A stretch of DNA of 17,356 nucleotides, from NCBI GenBank assembly GCA_012032215.1, contig JAAURO010000006.1, positions 1 through 17,356 of the forward strand. The letters run 5' to 3'. This document shows positions 7,589 through 15,270 of this stretch, piece after piece. The notes under the pieces were generated by a model, which saw only the letters and a list, made by a program, of their open reading frames with translations, was not told where the DNA came from and searched no databases. A program made the position numbers and the translations under genes. Origin of the DNA: Limnobacter sp. (lineage in GTDB: Bacteria; Pseudomonadota; Gammaproteobacteria; Burkholderiales; Burkholderiaceae_B). Every line of letters starts with the position of its first letter. The first letter of the stretch is position 1.

Positions 7589-8315
7589 CCCACACCACAC
7601 TCCAAGCCCCAGCATGGGCTGCGATTGAAAAAGAGTTCCGGGCTTTGTTTGACCGCCAGTGGTACACCAACCACGGCCCACTGGCCAAACAACTTGAAGC
7701 CGGGCTAGAAACTTTTTTTGGCGTGCGCCATGCCGTGTGCGTGGTAAACCCGGCCATAGGCCTGACCATGGCACTGGAAGCACTAGAATTAACACGCCCA
7801 GTGTTCGTAAGTGGCAAGCCCTCTGCACTGGCCCAACAGGCGCTGCACTGGAGCGAACCCAAACCAGCAAACTCTGCAAACCCTGCAAGCGGCAATAACA
7901 CAGGCTATACAGCAGGCCAACCCACACTGACAGCAACCCTGCCCCCAGTGCCTTTGCCCACAAGCCACCAGACACAACCCCTGGTGGTGGACTGCACGGA
8001 ACACTCAGATTTGGATCAGTTACAGGCCGTGCGCATTTGGTTAGCCCACCCACAAACGCAAACCACCCCAGCCTGCAAGTGGTACTCAGCTTTGCCCACG
8101 GCCAAGCCGTGCAAGCCCAAGGCGCAGCCTGCATTTTATGCCCTTGCGATGCGCTGGCAGAAAAGCTGCGCAACATCCGCAGCAGCTACGGCATGCGCAA
8201 GGCAGTGCCTGTGGTTAAAACCGCCAATGGCAGAATGTCGGAAGCACAAGCCGCGTTCGGACTTCTGGCTTTGCAAACACTCGCCCTACCGCCTGCCAAA
8301 AGGCAACAGCCATGA
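7585..8315 (+). CDS. truncated aminotransferase-like protein lacking the PLP lysine, one frame change
   Basis: Frame 1 from ATG 7585 encodes the first half of a DegT-like aminotransferase (TNHGPLAKQLEAGLETFFGV, then HAVCVVNPAIGLTMALEAL). A low-complexity Pro/Thr/Asn/Ser stretch follows at about residues 92-132, then LVVDCTEHSDLDQLQAVRI. Near 8036-8040 the sensible reading passes to frame 3: VVLSFAHGQAVQAQGAACIL, then EKLRNIRSSYGMRKAVP, then NGRMSEAQAAFGLLAL, typical of the family. A missing T in TTT 8036-8038 would join them into about 243 residues. Aligned with the upstream paralogue (SFHASKLINGFEGG), the lysine position holds Gln. The C-terminal domain of about 130 residues is absent. The frame-3 stop overlaps the next ATG (8312), which supports this as the true end. 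It is likely non-catalytic: a partner subunit of the upstream enzyme or a remnant. Confidence 0.72.
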
Positions 8316-9049
8316 TGAAACTGGGCATTATGCAACCGTATTTTTTTCCGTACCTGGGTCACTTTGCGCTGATTGCGCACACCGACCTGTGGATAGTATT
8401 CGACATCACCCAGTACACGCCAAAAACCTACATGACCCGCAACGAAGTGTTAAAAGCCAGTGGCGGCAGGCAACTGTTCATGGTGGAACTGGCCAACCGT
8501 TCTACCCACATTAAAACCTGTGAAGCGCAACTGCTACACCCCGAAAAAACCAAAACCCGTGTGTTGGGCAGCCTGTCGCACTACCGCAAACGCGCACACT
8601 ACTACCACCAGGTACTCGATTTGGTACACGACACCTTTGCCCGGCTGGCTGAATCGGGCACACCGCTTAGCCTGGTAGAGCTTAACCGCCTGGGCCTGGC
8701 AGCAGTGTGCAACTATTTGGGCTTGCCTTTTAAACACCGAGTGGCATCCACACTCCATTTGCAATTGCCCGAAAACCTGGGGCCGGGCGACTGGGCACCG
8801 CACATCAGCGCTGCACTCGGTGCCACGCACTACCTCAATCCGATTGGCGGAAAACACCTCTTCGACCCCGCGCAGTTCCACACATTGGACGTAACACCCG
8901 GATTTATGCACTACACCCCGCTGCACTACGCCACGCCGGAGTTTGAATTCGAACCCAATTTGTCGGTGCTGGATGTACTGATGTGGAATGCACCCGAAGT
9001 GGTAAAAAACCATCTGTTAACGGATTGCCAGATTGAGTGGGAGAGGTAA
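8312..9049 (+). CDS. WbqC-family protein
   Basis: This is a 245-residue protein of the WbqC-like family (PF08889), found in many O-antigen, capsule and protein-glycosylation loci. The signature start is KLGIMQPYFFPYLGHFALI, then a VFDITQYTPKTYMTRNEVL block, corresponding to the family's QPYFFPYxGY and D-x-x-x-y-x-k-x-x-x-x-R-N motifs. Further on come YLGLPFKHRVAS and the C-terminal YLNPIGGKHLFD and EFEPNLSVLDVLMWN segments. The biochemical role in the family is poorly defined, and involvement in amino-sugar modification is usually inferred from neighbours. The ATG overlaps the preceding stop (ATGA), so it is translated with the operon and is its last gene. Its 3' end overlaps the convergent gene on the other strand by 33 bases. 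Confidence 0.92.
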   Translation: MMKLGIMQPYFFPYLGHFALIAHTDLWIVFDITQYTPKTYMTRNEVLKASGGRQLFMVELANRSTHIKTCEAQLLHPEKTKTRVLGSLSHYRKRAHYYHQVLDLVHDTFARLAESGTPLSLVELNRLGLAAVCNYLGLPFKHRVASTLHLQLPENLGPGDWAPHISAALGATHYLNPIGGKHLFDPAQFHTLDVTPGFMHYTPLHYATPEFEFEPNLSVLDVLMWNAPEVVKNHLLTDCQIEWER

Positions 9050-9517
9050 TATAGCTGAACGCATGAAACTGGAGCAGACCGCCGTGCTCAGCACCAAAGC
9101 TGCACCAACGCCTAGGGAGCAGGCACAAACCCCATCAAAGATATTGCACACAACAATCGAAAGCATGGCGGAGCAGCCCCAGCCCAATACAATAAACTTC
9201 GTGAGCACTTGGCTGTAAATCTGAAACCACCTTGGCGCGTGGTCTCGAATGTCGGTCATTTTTCGGTAGGCGCCCAACCTTTCTGGAAAACAAATAACCC
9301 ATGCCATTACAACTGCACAAGCCATTTTCCCCGGGTATTCGTTGAACAAATGCACTTGCAAATCAGAAAAATGGGGCTCTTTAATATACCTGTCCATCAG
9401 GCTTTTAGGCATGCAGATCGCCAGCCCCAGCGTGCTTAAAGGCAACAGCAAAAACAGAATAAAACCGCTGTAGATCGCATATAGAAAAAAAGCTTCTGCT
9501 AATTGGTCGATGAACAT
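9017..9517 (-). CDS. hypothetical multi-pass membrane protein (possible immunity partner)
   Basis: This is a 166-residue protein with no family I can name. Four hydrophobic stretches are visible: residues 9-36 (long, FILFLLLPLSTLGLAI), 65-78, 105-125 and 134-150. A polar loop with several Arg, Asp and Lys residues lies between the second and third. Its ATG lies inside the last codons of the upstream gene (19-base overlap), which implies translational coupling. The segment GVGAALVLSTAV (residues 136-147) repeats almost exactly a segment of that upstream protein, also at the DNA level. Small multi-pass proteins coupled to a gene with a glycine-rich hydrophobic C-terminus occur as immunity proteins of membrane-targeting toxins. 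That role is an inference from layout only. The last 16 residues overlap the end of the wbqC gene, so the exact C-terminus may be unreliable. Confidence 0.6.
   Translation of the reverse strand: MFIDQLAEAFFLYAIYSGFILFLLLPLSTLGLAICMPKSLMDRYIKEPHFSDLQVHLFNEYPGKMACAVVMAWVICFPERLGAYRKMTDIRDHAPRWFQIYSQVLTKFIVLGWGCSAMLSIVVCNIFDGVCACSLGVGAALVLSTAVCSSFMRSAILPLPLNLAIR
9092..9114. repeat. copy 1 of a short repeat shared by the two minus-strand genes
   Basis: These 23 bases match 9631-9653 at 21 positions. On the minus strand both copies encode GVGAALVLS in the same frame, within a hydrophobic segment of each protein. Confidence 0.75.
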
Positions 9518-10221
9518 AGAGCCCTTATTCCAGTGCTTCCAGCGAAGTCTAAGTGTGTTCCATAAGTAGTATAGATATTACGAATTGCAACTCCTGTTCC
9601 CCAAGCCCCTGCACTCACTGCAGCGCTTAATACCAAAGCCGCACCAACGCCTATGGGCCCAGTAATTAAAAACAAGACCAAATAGCCTCCACCAAAACCA
9701 GCAAGACTACTTATTACACTCTCCACCATAATCTCATTCTGCTCCAGCCTGGAGTGGGTGTTTCCAATGTCGCGACAGGCCATTGCCAGGCCCGCACCTG
9801 CCAGTATCACGCTGCTCCGGCTTGCCAGTCTGGATACCTGTCTAAACCGGTTGGCGTGTCTGGCTATGTGTTCGGTGGCGGGTATGGCTTTGCTTCGCGC
9901 TATGCGCAGGGCTTCGTGGGTGCTTTTGCCTTTGAAGAGAATTTTTTCCATGGGGCCGAGTTTGTTTTTGAGGGTGTTCAAGGTTTGCCGCCTTGCGTAG
10001 TCGTATTGGCCTTTGGTGATTTTACCTGCTTTGTATTGGGTGTAGGTGTCCATTACCTGGTGCATCAACCGGCTGTTTCTGTCGCCAGTCAGCATCCCCA
10101 GTCCACTGGCCCCTGTGCTTAGTGCCGCGTTGAACAGGCTGGGCCAGCTGTCTTCAAACCAGGCCAGATTCCTGAACAGGTCCCATTCGTGGGTGTTGGC
10201 GGGGAGGTTGTGTGCCAGCAT
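9499..10221 (-). CDS. hypothetical protein with glycine-rich hydrophobic C-terminal hairpin (possible membrane-active effector)
   Basis: I do not recognise the family. From ATG 10221 it has 240 residues. The first 135 are soluble and mostly helical, with many Arg, Lys and His (KITKGQYDYARRQTLNTLKN, KSTHEALRIARSKA). The rest holds three hydrophobic segments at about 136-150, 168-187 and 189-212, the last two rich in Gly and Ala (SLAGFGGGYLVLFLITGPIG, then GVGAALVLSAAVSAGAWGTG). This layout resembles pore-forming or inner-membrane-targeting toxins delivered by contact-dependent systems. The membrane protein encoded next could be the immunity factor. The N-terminus may extend to ATG 10369 through a single-base frame change at CCC/GGG 10280-10285. 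No ribosome site is obvious at either start. It lies against the direction of the flanking sugar genes. The function is inferred. Confidence 0.62.
   Translation of the reverse strand: MLAHNLPANTHEWDLFRNLAWFEDSWPSLFNAALSTGASGLGMLTGDRNSRLMHQVMDTYTQYKAGKITKGQYDYARRQTLNTLKNKLGPMEKILFKGKSTHEALRIARSKAIPATEHIARHANRFRQVSRLASRSSVILAGAGLAMACRDIGNTHSRLEQNEIMVESVISSLAGFGGGYLVLFLITGPIGVGAALVLSAAVSAGAWGTGVAIRNIYTTYGTHLDFAGSTGIRALCSSTN
9631..9653. repeat. copy 2 of a short repeat shared by the two minus-strand genes
   Basis: This is the partner of 9092-9114 (21 of 23 bases identical). It encodes part of the third hydrophobic segment of the larger minus-strand protein. Either the two genes share a duplicated membrane segment or recombination copied this piece. 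Confidence 0.75.
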
Positions 10222-10600
10222 GTGCTGGTTGTGGGAGCTTAATGGGCTTGTGGCTTGACGCTCGTTGGCTGGTGGTTTGCCCGGGCTGCACTTTAACTAC
10301 CAGGGGTTTGATTTGTGGGTCGCGCAGGGGTTGGTTTAGTGCCTGTATTAAATCGTGCTGGCTGGTCATGGCGTTGGGCGGCTATGGAAAGAGGGCCAGT
10401 GTTGCGTGGCTGGTGGGGGTTTGTACAACCCGTGGGTGGTGCTTCACTGGGGTGGTGTCACCCGGTGCAAAAGTTTAGTGTCTATGGGCGTATTGAACAA
10501 CCGGGTGGGAAGTAGTGACTGGTAATCGCATATGGTTTAAGCGGTCACATCACCCCTATCGGTTACACTAAGCACCATTCCAACCACGCTTTGACAACCC
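10222..10600. other. region between divergent genes, with a possible N-terminal extension of the minus-strand gene
   Basis: This stretch of 379 bases has no certain gene. On the minus strand an open frame starts at ATG 10369 just after an in-frame stop and reads TSQHDLIQALNQPLRDPQIK, then PLVVKVQPG. It would join the gene ending at 9499 if one base were removed from CCC/GGG at 10280-10285, giving PGKPPANERQATSPLSS into the ATG at 10221. The remaining 230 bases (10370-10600) must hold the promoters for the divergent rfbA and minus-strand genes. TACACT at 10564-10569 could be a -10 box for rfbA but lacks a good -35. The plus-strand open frames here are Trp/Cys/Gly-rich and look spurious. Confidence 0.45.
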
Positions 10601-11482
10601 ATGAAAGGCATCATTCTTCGGGGGGTTCCGGGCACCCGCCTCTACCCCGCCACGGTGGCTGTCAGCAAACAGCTTATGCCTGTGTACGACAAGCCCATGA
10701 TTTATTACCCCTTAAGCACACTGATGCTTTCGGGTGTGCGCGACATTCTGGTCATTTCCACCCCCCAGGACACGCCCCGCTTTCAGCAACTGCTGGGCGA
10801 TGGTGCGCGCTGGGGTGTCAATTTTGAATACGCCGTGCAACCCACCCCCGATGGCCTGGCGCAGGCTTTCCTGATTGGTGAATCGTTTATCAATGGTCAA
10901 GGCTGTGCGCTGGTGCTGGGCGACAACCTCTTTTATGGCCACAACCTGGCGCGCCAGCTTAAAACCGCCGCAGCCAAAACCCACGGTGCCACGGTGTTTG
11001 CATACCCCGTGCACGATGCGCAGCGGTATGGCGTGGTCGATTTTGATGAAAACTGGAAAGCCCTTTCCATTGAAGAAAAACCGCTCACGCCCAAAAGCAA
11101 ATACGCCGTTACCGGCCTGTATTACTACGACGGGCAGGTAGTGGAAATTGCCCGGAAAATAAAGCCCAGCCAGCGTGGCGAGCTTGAAATCACCGACATC
11201 AACAAAGCCTACCTGGCCCAAGGCAGCCTGGAAGTGCAAGTCATGGGACGTGGCCACGCCTGGCTGGATACCGGCACCCACGACAGCCTGCTGGAAGCCT
11301 CCCTGTTTATTCAAACCCTGGAAAAACGCCAGGGCCTGAAAGTAGCCTGCCCCGAAGAAGTCGCTTGGCGCAGCAAATGGATAACCACCGACCAATTCGA
11401 AGCCCTGGCCAAACCACTTGCCAAAAGCGGCTACGGGCAGTACATGCTTAATTTGCTGGAACAACGGGTATTCACACCATGA
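10601..11482 (+). CDS. rfbA: glucose-1-phosphate thymidylyltransferase
   Basis: This is a 293-residue enzyme that joins glucose-1-phosphate to dTTP, giving dTDP-glucose, the first step of the dTDP-deoxysugar pathway. The length and nearly all motifs match Rml[21 protein letters not shown] (residues 21-40), [25 protein letters not shown] with the metal-binding Asp near 108, IEEKP and [16 protein letters not shown]. One striking oddity is that the N-terminal nucleotide-binding loop, AGGSGTRL in the family, reads RGVPGTRL here (residues 7-14). A missing G near 10618 and an extra G in 10630-10632 would exactly restore it, so paired indels are likely. It overlaps rfbC by ATGA and heads the rfbACB operon. 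No ribosome site is obvious before the ATG. It could supply the VioA-like aminotransferase upstream. Confidence 0.94.
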   Translation: MKGIILRGVPGTRLYPATVAVSKQLMPVYDKPMIYYPLSTLMLSGVRDILVISTPQDTPRFQQLLGDGARWGVNFEYAVQPTPDGLAQAFLIGESFINGQGCALVLGDNLFYGHNLARQLKTAAAKTHGATVFAYPVHDAQRYGVVDFDENWKALSIEEKPLTPKSKYAVTGLYYYDGQVVEIARKIKPSQRGELEITDINKAYLAQGSLEVQVMGRGHAWLDTGTHDSLLEASLFIQTLEKRQGLKVACPEEVAWRSKWITTDQFEALAKPLAKSGYGQYMLNLLEQRVFTP

Positions 11483-12054
11483 AAGCCACCCCAACCAGAC
11501 TGGCAGGCGTTTATCTGCTGGAGCCCACCGTGTTTGGCGACAGCCGGGGCTACTTTTTTGAAAGTTTTAACAACCACCACTTCGAACGCTTAACCGGTTT
11601 TCTGCCCTACTTTGTGCAAGACAACCAAAGCCAAAGCGCCAAGGGCGTGCTGCGTGGGCTGCATTTTCAGGTAAGTCCCAAGGCACAGGGCAAGCTGGTA
11701 CGCGTGGTGCAAGGCGCGGTGTTTGATGTGGCAGTAGACATTCGCCCCGATTCGCCCACTTTTGGCCAATCGGAGGGGGTGGTGCTTAGCCAGACCAATC
11801 ACCACCAATTGTGGATACCACCGGGTTTGGCCCATGGCTTTGTTACACTGGAAGACAAAACCGTGTTTCAATACAAGGTAACGGATTACTGGAGCCAGGA
11901 ACACGAACGCTGCATTGCCTGGGACGACCCCGAACTCGCCATCGACTGGCAATTTGAGGGCACCCCCCTTGTCAGCCAAAAAGATGCCCAGGCCCAAAGC
12001 TTTGCCAGCTTCAAGCAAGAATTACTGGCAACCATACAAACCCATGTGCAATAA
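11479..12054 (+). CDS. rfbC: dTDP-4-dehydrorhamnose 3,5-epimerase
   Basis: This is a 191-residue RmlC cupin. It epimerises C3 and C5 of dTDP-4-keto-6-deoxy-D-glucose to give dTDP-4-keto-L-rhamnose. The signature is complete: [11 protein letters not shown] (residues 21-31), [18 protein letters not shown] with the catalytic His62, [13 protein letters not shown], and QYKVTDYW with Tyr132, at positions matching the Salmonella enzyme (His63, Tyr133). The start overlaps the rfbA stop by ATGA, giving translational coupling. It is followed 23 bases later by rfbB. The next pathway enzyme, the rfbD reductase, is not in this window. The C-terminal tail (about residues 165-191) is variable, as is usual. 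Confidence 0.95.
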   Translation: MKATPTRLAGVYLLEPTVFGDSRGYFFESFNNHHFERLTGFLPYFVQDNQSQSAKGVLRGLHFQVSPKAQGKLVRVVQGAVFDVAVDIRPDSPTFGQSEGVVLSQTNHHQLWIPPGLAHGFVTLEDKTVFQYKVTDYWSQEHERCIAWDDPELAIDWQFEGTPLVSQKDAQAQSFASFKQELLATIQTHVQ

Positions 12055-12077
12055 AATACCCACTTAGCTCGTAAACC

Positions 12078-13262
12078 ATGACCATTTTAGTTACCGGCTC
12101 AGCCGGTTTTATTGGCAGTTGCTTTGTACGCCAACACCTGACACTCCGCACTGAAACCGTAGTCAGTCTGGATGCATTAACCTACGCGGGCCACTTGAGC
12201 ACTCTACTGCCCGTCATGAAGCACCCCAGCCACGTGTTTGTGCAAGGCAATATTGGCGACCGCACTTTGGTCAGCCAGTTGCTGGAAGAGCACCAGCCAC
12301 GCGCCATTGTTAATTTTGCGGCAGAAAGCCACGTAGACCGCTCGATTACTGGCCCCGAGGCCTTCATCGAAACCAATGTCCTGGGCACGTTCAGGCTATT
12401 GGAATGCGCCCGCGAATACTGGCAAAACCGGTGGCAATCTGCCGAAAACACCGGGCACAACAACCCCGGTAAACACAGCCTGCCCAACGCCAACCCCATT
12501 AAAAATGTGTCTTCGCTGGTCAACAACCTGGGGCCTGGCCAGCAAGCAAAAAACCAGCAAAACGACTTCCGGTTTTTGCACATCAGCACCGATGAGGTGT
12601 TTGGCAGCCTGCCCCCGCAGGCACAAGCCTTTTCTGAAAGCCACCGCTACCTGCCCAACAGCCCTTACTCGGCCAGCAAAGCCGCCAGCGATCACCTGGT
12701 GCGCGCCTGGCACCACACCTACGGACTACCGGTTATTACCACCCATTGCAGCAACAACTACGGCCCCTACCACTTCCCGGAAAAACTCATACCGCTGGTC
12801 ATACTGAACGCACTGGCAGGCAAACCACTGCCAATTTACGGCGATGGCCAGCAAGTGCGCGACTGGCTGTTTGTAGAAGACCACTGCCGCGCCATTGCAC
12901 GGGTGCTGGAACGTGGCCGCATTGGCGACACCTACAACATTGGCGGACGCAACGAAAAAACCAACCTGGACGTGGTGCACACCGTGTGCGACATTCTGGA
13001 CGCCCTGCAACCCAGGGCAGACGGAACCCCCTACCGCAGCCAAATCACCTTTGTGAAAGACCGCCCAGGCCACGACCGGCGCTACGCCATTAACGCCACC
13101 AAACTTGAACGCGAACTCGGCTGGAAACCACAGGAAACCTTTGAAACCGGCATTCGTAAAACCGTGCAATGGTATTTGAACAACCGCGAATGGGCAGAGC
13201 AGGTTACCCAGCAAGATTACCGGAGGTGGCTAGAGCAGCAATACCAGCAGGAAAAAGGGTAA
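12078..13262 (+). CDS. rfbB: dTDP-glucose 4,6-dehydratase
   Basis: This is a 394-residue extended SDR enzyme that converts dTDP-glucose to dTDP-4-keto-6-deoxyglucose, the branch point for rhamnose and for amino sugars such as viosamine. The NAD-binding TGSAGFIG is at residues 6-13, [12 protein letters not shown] at 79-90, the catalytic Thr-Asp-Glu at 171-173 (HISTDEVFG), and the YSASK active site with Tyr197 and Lys201. The rest of the family pattern ([46 protein letters not shown]) is intact. It is about 35-40 residues longer than typical (350-360). The excess is an Asn/Gly/Pro-rich insertion at about residues 121-160, just before the catalytic strand. It is the last gene of the operon, and its stop lies 21 bases from the convergent receptor gene's stop. 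Confidence 0.95.
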   Translation: MTILVTGSAGFIGSCFVRQHLTLRTETVVSLDALTYAGHLSTLLPVMKHPSHVFVQGNIGDRTLVSQLLEEHQPRAIVNFAAESHVDRSITGPEAFIETNVLGTFRLLECAREYWQNRWQSAENTGHNNPGKHSLPNANPIKNVSSLVNNLGPGQQAKNQQNDFRFLHISTDEVFGSLPPQAQAFSESHRYLPNSPYSASKAASDHLVRAWHHTYGLPVITTHCSNNYGPYHFPEKLIPLVILNALAGKPLPIYGDGQQVRDWLFVEDHCRAIARVLERGRIGDTYNIGGRNEKTNLDVVHTVCDILDALQPRADGTPYRSQITFVKDRPGHDRRYAINATKLERELGWKPQETFETGIRKTVQWYLNNREWAEQVTQQDYRRWLEQQYQQEKG

Positions 13263-13283
13263 TGCCACGCACGCCCGGTTTAT

Positions 13284-15170
13284 TTAAAACGCCTGCCGAA
13301 AGGTAAGCAGCACATCGGATTCCGGCATGTTGTAATTGCGTGCCAATTCGTAGTGCTTGCCAAACAGGTTATTCACCCGCACCGCTAGGCTTTGGGTATT
13401 GTTGAAATGGTAAGCCACGTTGGTATTCACAATGCCATAGCCCGCCAGGTAATTGCCATTTAGATCCGAGCCATCGGTGTCGGGGCGGCGGCTTTTAAGC
13501 TGCCAGTCGGCGTAAAAAGACCAATCGCGCCAATCGCGCGAAGTAGACAACAGCAAACCCCGCTTGGACACCCTGCCAAAATTTTGCCCCGATGCCGTTT
13601 TGGCAGAGGTTAAATCCAGCGTAGCTGCCCACTGAGTAGCCAGCCACTGGGTTTGTGCCACCAGCGTAAAGCCATCAATTCTGGACACGCCGGGCTGGTT
13701 GCGGTAGCCAGAAGTGGTGGTTTCAAATACCAGCAGATTGTCGATGCGGTTGCTGTAAGCGGTTGCGCGTACGCGGCTGGCCTGCTGCTGCCACTGCACA
13801 AACACCTCGTGGTTTTCGGATTCTTCCGGCATTAAATTCGCGTTGATAGAACCCGGTGTAAAAAACCCGATAATTTCTGAAGGCGTAGGCCGCCTGAACC
13901 CCGTGCCCACCCCTGCACCCACGCGCCACTGAGGGCTCAGGTCGCGGGAAAGTGCAAACTGACCAGTAGCCGTGTCTTCTACATCCGAGAAAAAATCCTG
14001 CCGCATGCTGGCCTGGTATTGCCATGGCCCGGTAGCACCAAAATACCCCGCCGTCAGCGAAGAAGCACGGGTTTCGTCCAGCCCGGGCCTTGGCGCAGGC
14101 TGGCCCGAAGACACAAACTCCTGGGTTAAATGATCGGCCCCCAGCAACACCTGCCCGCCCCACATGGCAATGCGGTGTTCGAATTCCAACCGGGTTTGAT
14201 CGTAAACCGTACTGGTGGTACTGGCGTTGGTGCGGCTTTCGCGATCTTCGCGGGTTTGCGCCAGCGTAAAACGGCTTTGGTGATTGGCATTCCACCTTAC
14301 CTGTGCACCGGCACTTGCGGTTTGAAACACGTTTTGAGCCTCTTCGCCGTTGTCTGCGCCAAAGGCGTTGTCAAAAAGTGCAGAGGTTTCCGAGGTGGAC
14401 ACATTGGCATGCAGCAACACGTTGGCATTGAGCGCATGCTCGGCAGCAATACCCGCATAGTGGGAATCGTAGCCATCGCGATCAGTAGAGGTACGCAGCG
14501 CATTGTAACCCTGGCTTTCTTCCAGCCCGGCATTCACCGAAATTCGGGTTTGCGCGTTGCCAAACCCCTGCGACACATCCAGCAGGTGCGTGCGGTTGCT
14601 GCCCGTAGACACCCGCACCTCGCCCTGCCCTGCCTGCGGTTTTTTCAGGATGATTTGCAGCACACCGCCCACCGCATCGCTGCCATACAGGCTGGAAGCC
14701 GGGCCACGCAACAACTCAATGCGCTCGATTTGCCCCAGCGGAATGTTTTGAATTTGCGCCGATGAAAAACCATCGAAAGCCCCTGCACGCTGGCCATTAA
14801 TAAGCACCAGCGCATGCTTGGTTTTGGTGCCCCGAATAAACAGGCTGCTTGAAGCTTTGGGCCCACCATTGATAGTTAACTGAAAACCCGGAAGCGTTTG
14901 CAGCACTTCGGTCAGGTTGGATGCGCCACTGCGCGCAATGTCTTCGGCAGTAACCACCGTGACATCACCCAGTGTTTCTTCCAGGGTTTGTTCAAAACGT
15001 GTAGCAGTAACCTGCACCACAGGCAACGCCCCAGAATTTGCAGGGGGAAATGGAACAGAAGGGGAAGCGGGTTGCACAGCAACCTGTGCCTGCGCAGACA
15101 TGGCAAAAGCCACCGCAGCCAGCCCCAAAGGGCGAACGGAAAAAATCCGTGGAATAACAAACGGTTTCAA
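13284..15170 (-). CDS. btuB: TonB-dependent outer membrane receptor, BtuB-type vitamin B12 importer
   Basis: This is a 628-residue outer-membrane beta-barrel receptor for TonB-driven uptake, probably of cobalamins. From the TTG at 15170 there is a signal peptide with basic start, hydrophobic core and AMSAQA cleavage region near residue 28. A TonB box-like VVQVTATR lies at 51-58, then the plug domain (DVTVVTAEDIARSG, FIRGTKTKHALVLINGQR, IERIELLRGPASSLYGSDAV) and the barrel, ending with the C-terminal Phe typical of outer-membrane proteins. TTG 15170 is chosen because GGAG sits 7 bases upstream and the signal peptide begins there. A longer frame to 15299 would run into the riboswitch. A cobalamin riboswitch at 15271-15441 precedes it on the same strand, which supports the B12 substrate. 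No other B12 gene is in the window. Confidence 0.92.
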   Translation of the reverse strand: MKPFVIPRIFSVRPLGLAAVAFAMSAQAQVAVQPASPSVPFPPANSGALPVVQVTATRFEQTLEETLGDVTVVTAEDIARSGASNLTEVLQTLPGFQLTINGGPKASSSLFIRGTKTKHALVLINGQRAGAFDGFSSAQIQNIPLGQIERIELLRGPASSLYGSDAVGGVLQIILKKPQAGQGEVRVSTGSNRTHLLDVSQGFGNAQTRISVNAGLEESQGYNALRTSTDRDGYDSHYAGIAAEHALNANVLLHANVSTSETSALFDNAFGADNGEEAQNVFQTASAGAQVRWNANHQSRFTLAQTREDRESRTNASTTSTVYDQTRLEFEHRIAMWGGQVLLGADHLTQEFVSSGQPAPRPGLDETRASSLTAGYFGATGPWQYQASMRQDFFSDVEDTATGQFALSRDLSPQWRVGAGVGTGFRRPTPSEIIGFFTPGSINANLMPEESENHEVFVQWQQQASRVRATAYSNRIDNLLVFETTTSGYRNQPGVSRIDGFTLVAQTQWLATQWAATLDLTSAKTASGQNFGRVSKRGLLLSTSRDWRDWSFYADWQLKSRRPDTDGSDLNGNYLAGYGIVNTNVAYHFNNTQSLAVRVNNLFGKHYELARNYNMPESDVLLTFRQAF

Positions 15171-15270
15171 GGGAAAACTCCAGAAATTCGTGCCCACCGC
15201 ACGAGAAGGGTAAAGTGAAAAAACACATGCCCGCTTGAGCGCATGCAGGGCATGTACACAAACAGGCAAA

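Noticed and set aside
10212..10515. Plus-strand open frames between the minus-strand gene and rfbA
   Set aside because: The translations are rich in Trp, Cys and Gly without motifs and partly antisense to the minus-strand gene's N-terminal region.
10591..10596. TTGACA as a -35 promoter box for rfbA
   Set aside because: It lies only 4 bases before the ATG, too close to give a leader for rfbA.
14130..14765. Plus-strand open frame of 211 codons within the receptor gene
   Set aside because: It is antisense to the well-conserved plug and barrel region of a TonB-dependent receptor, with no recognisable domain.
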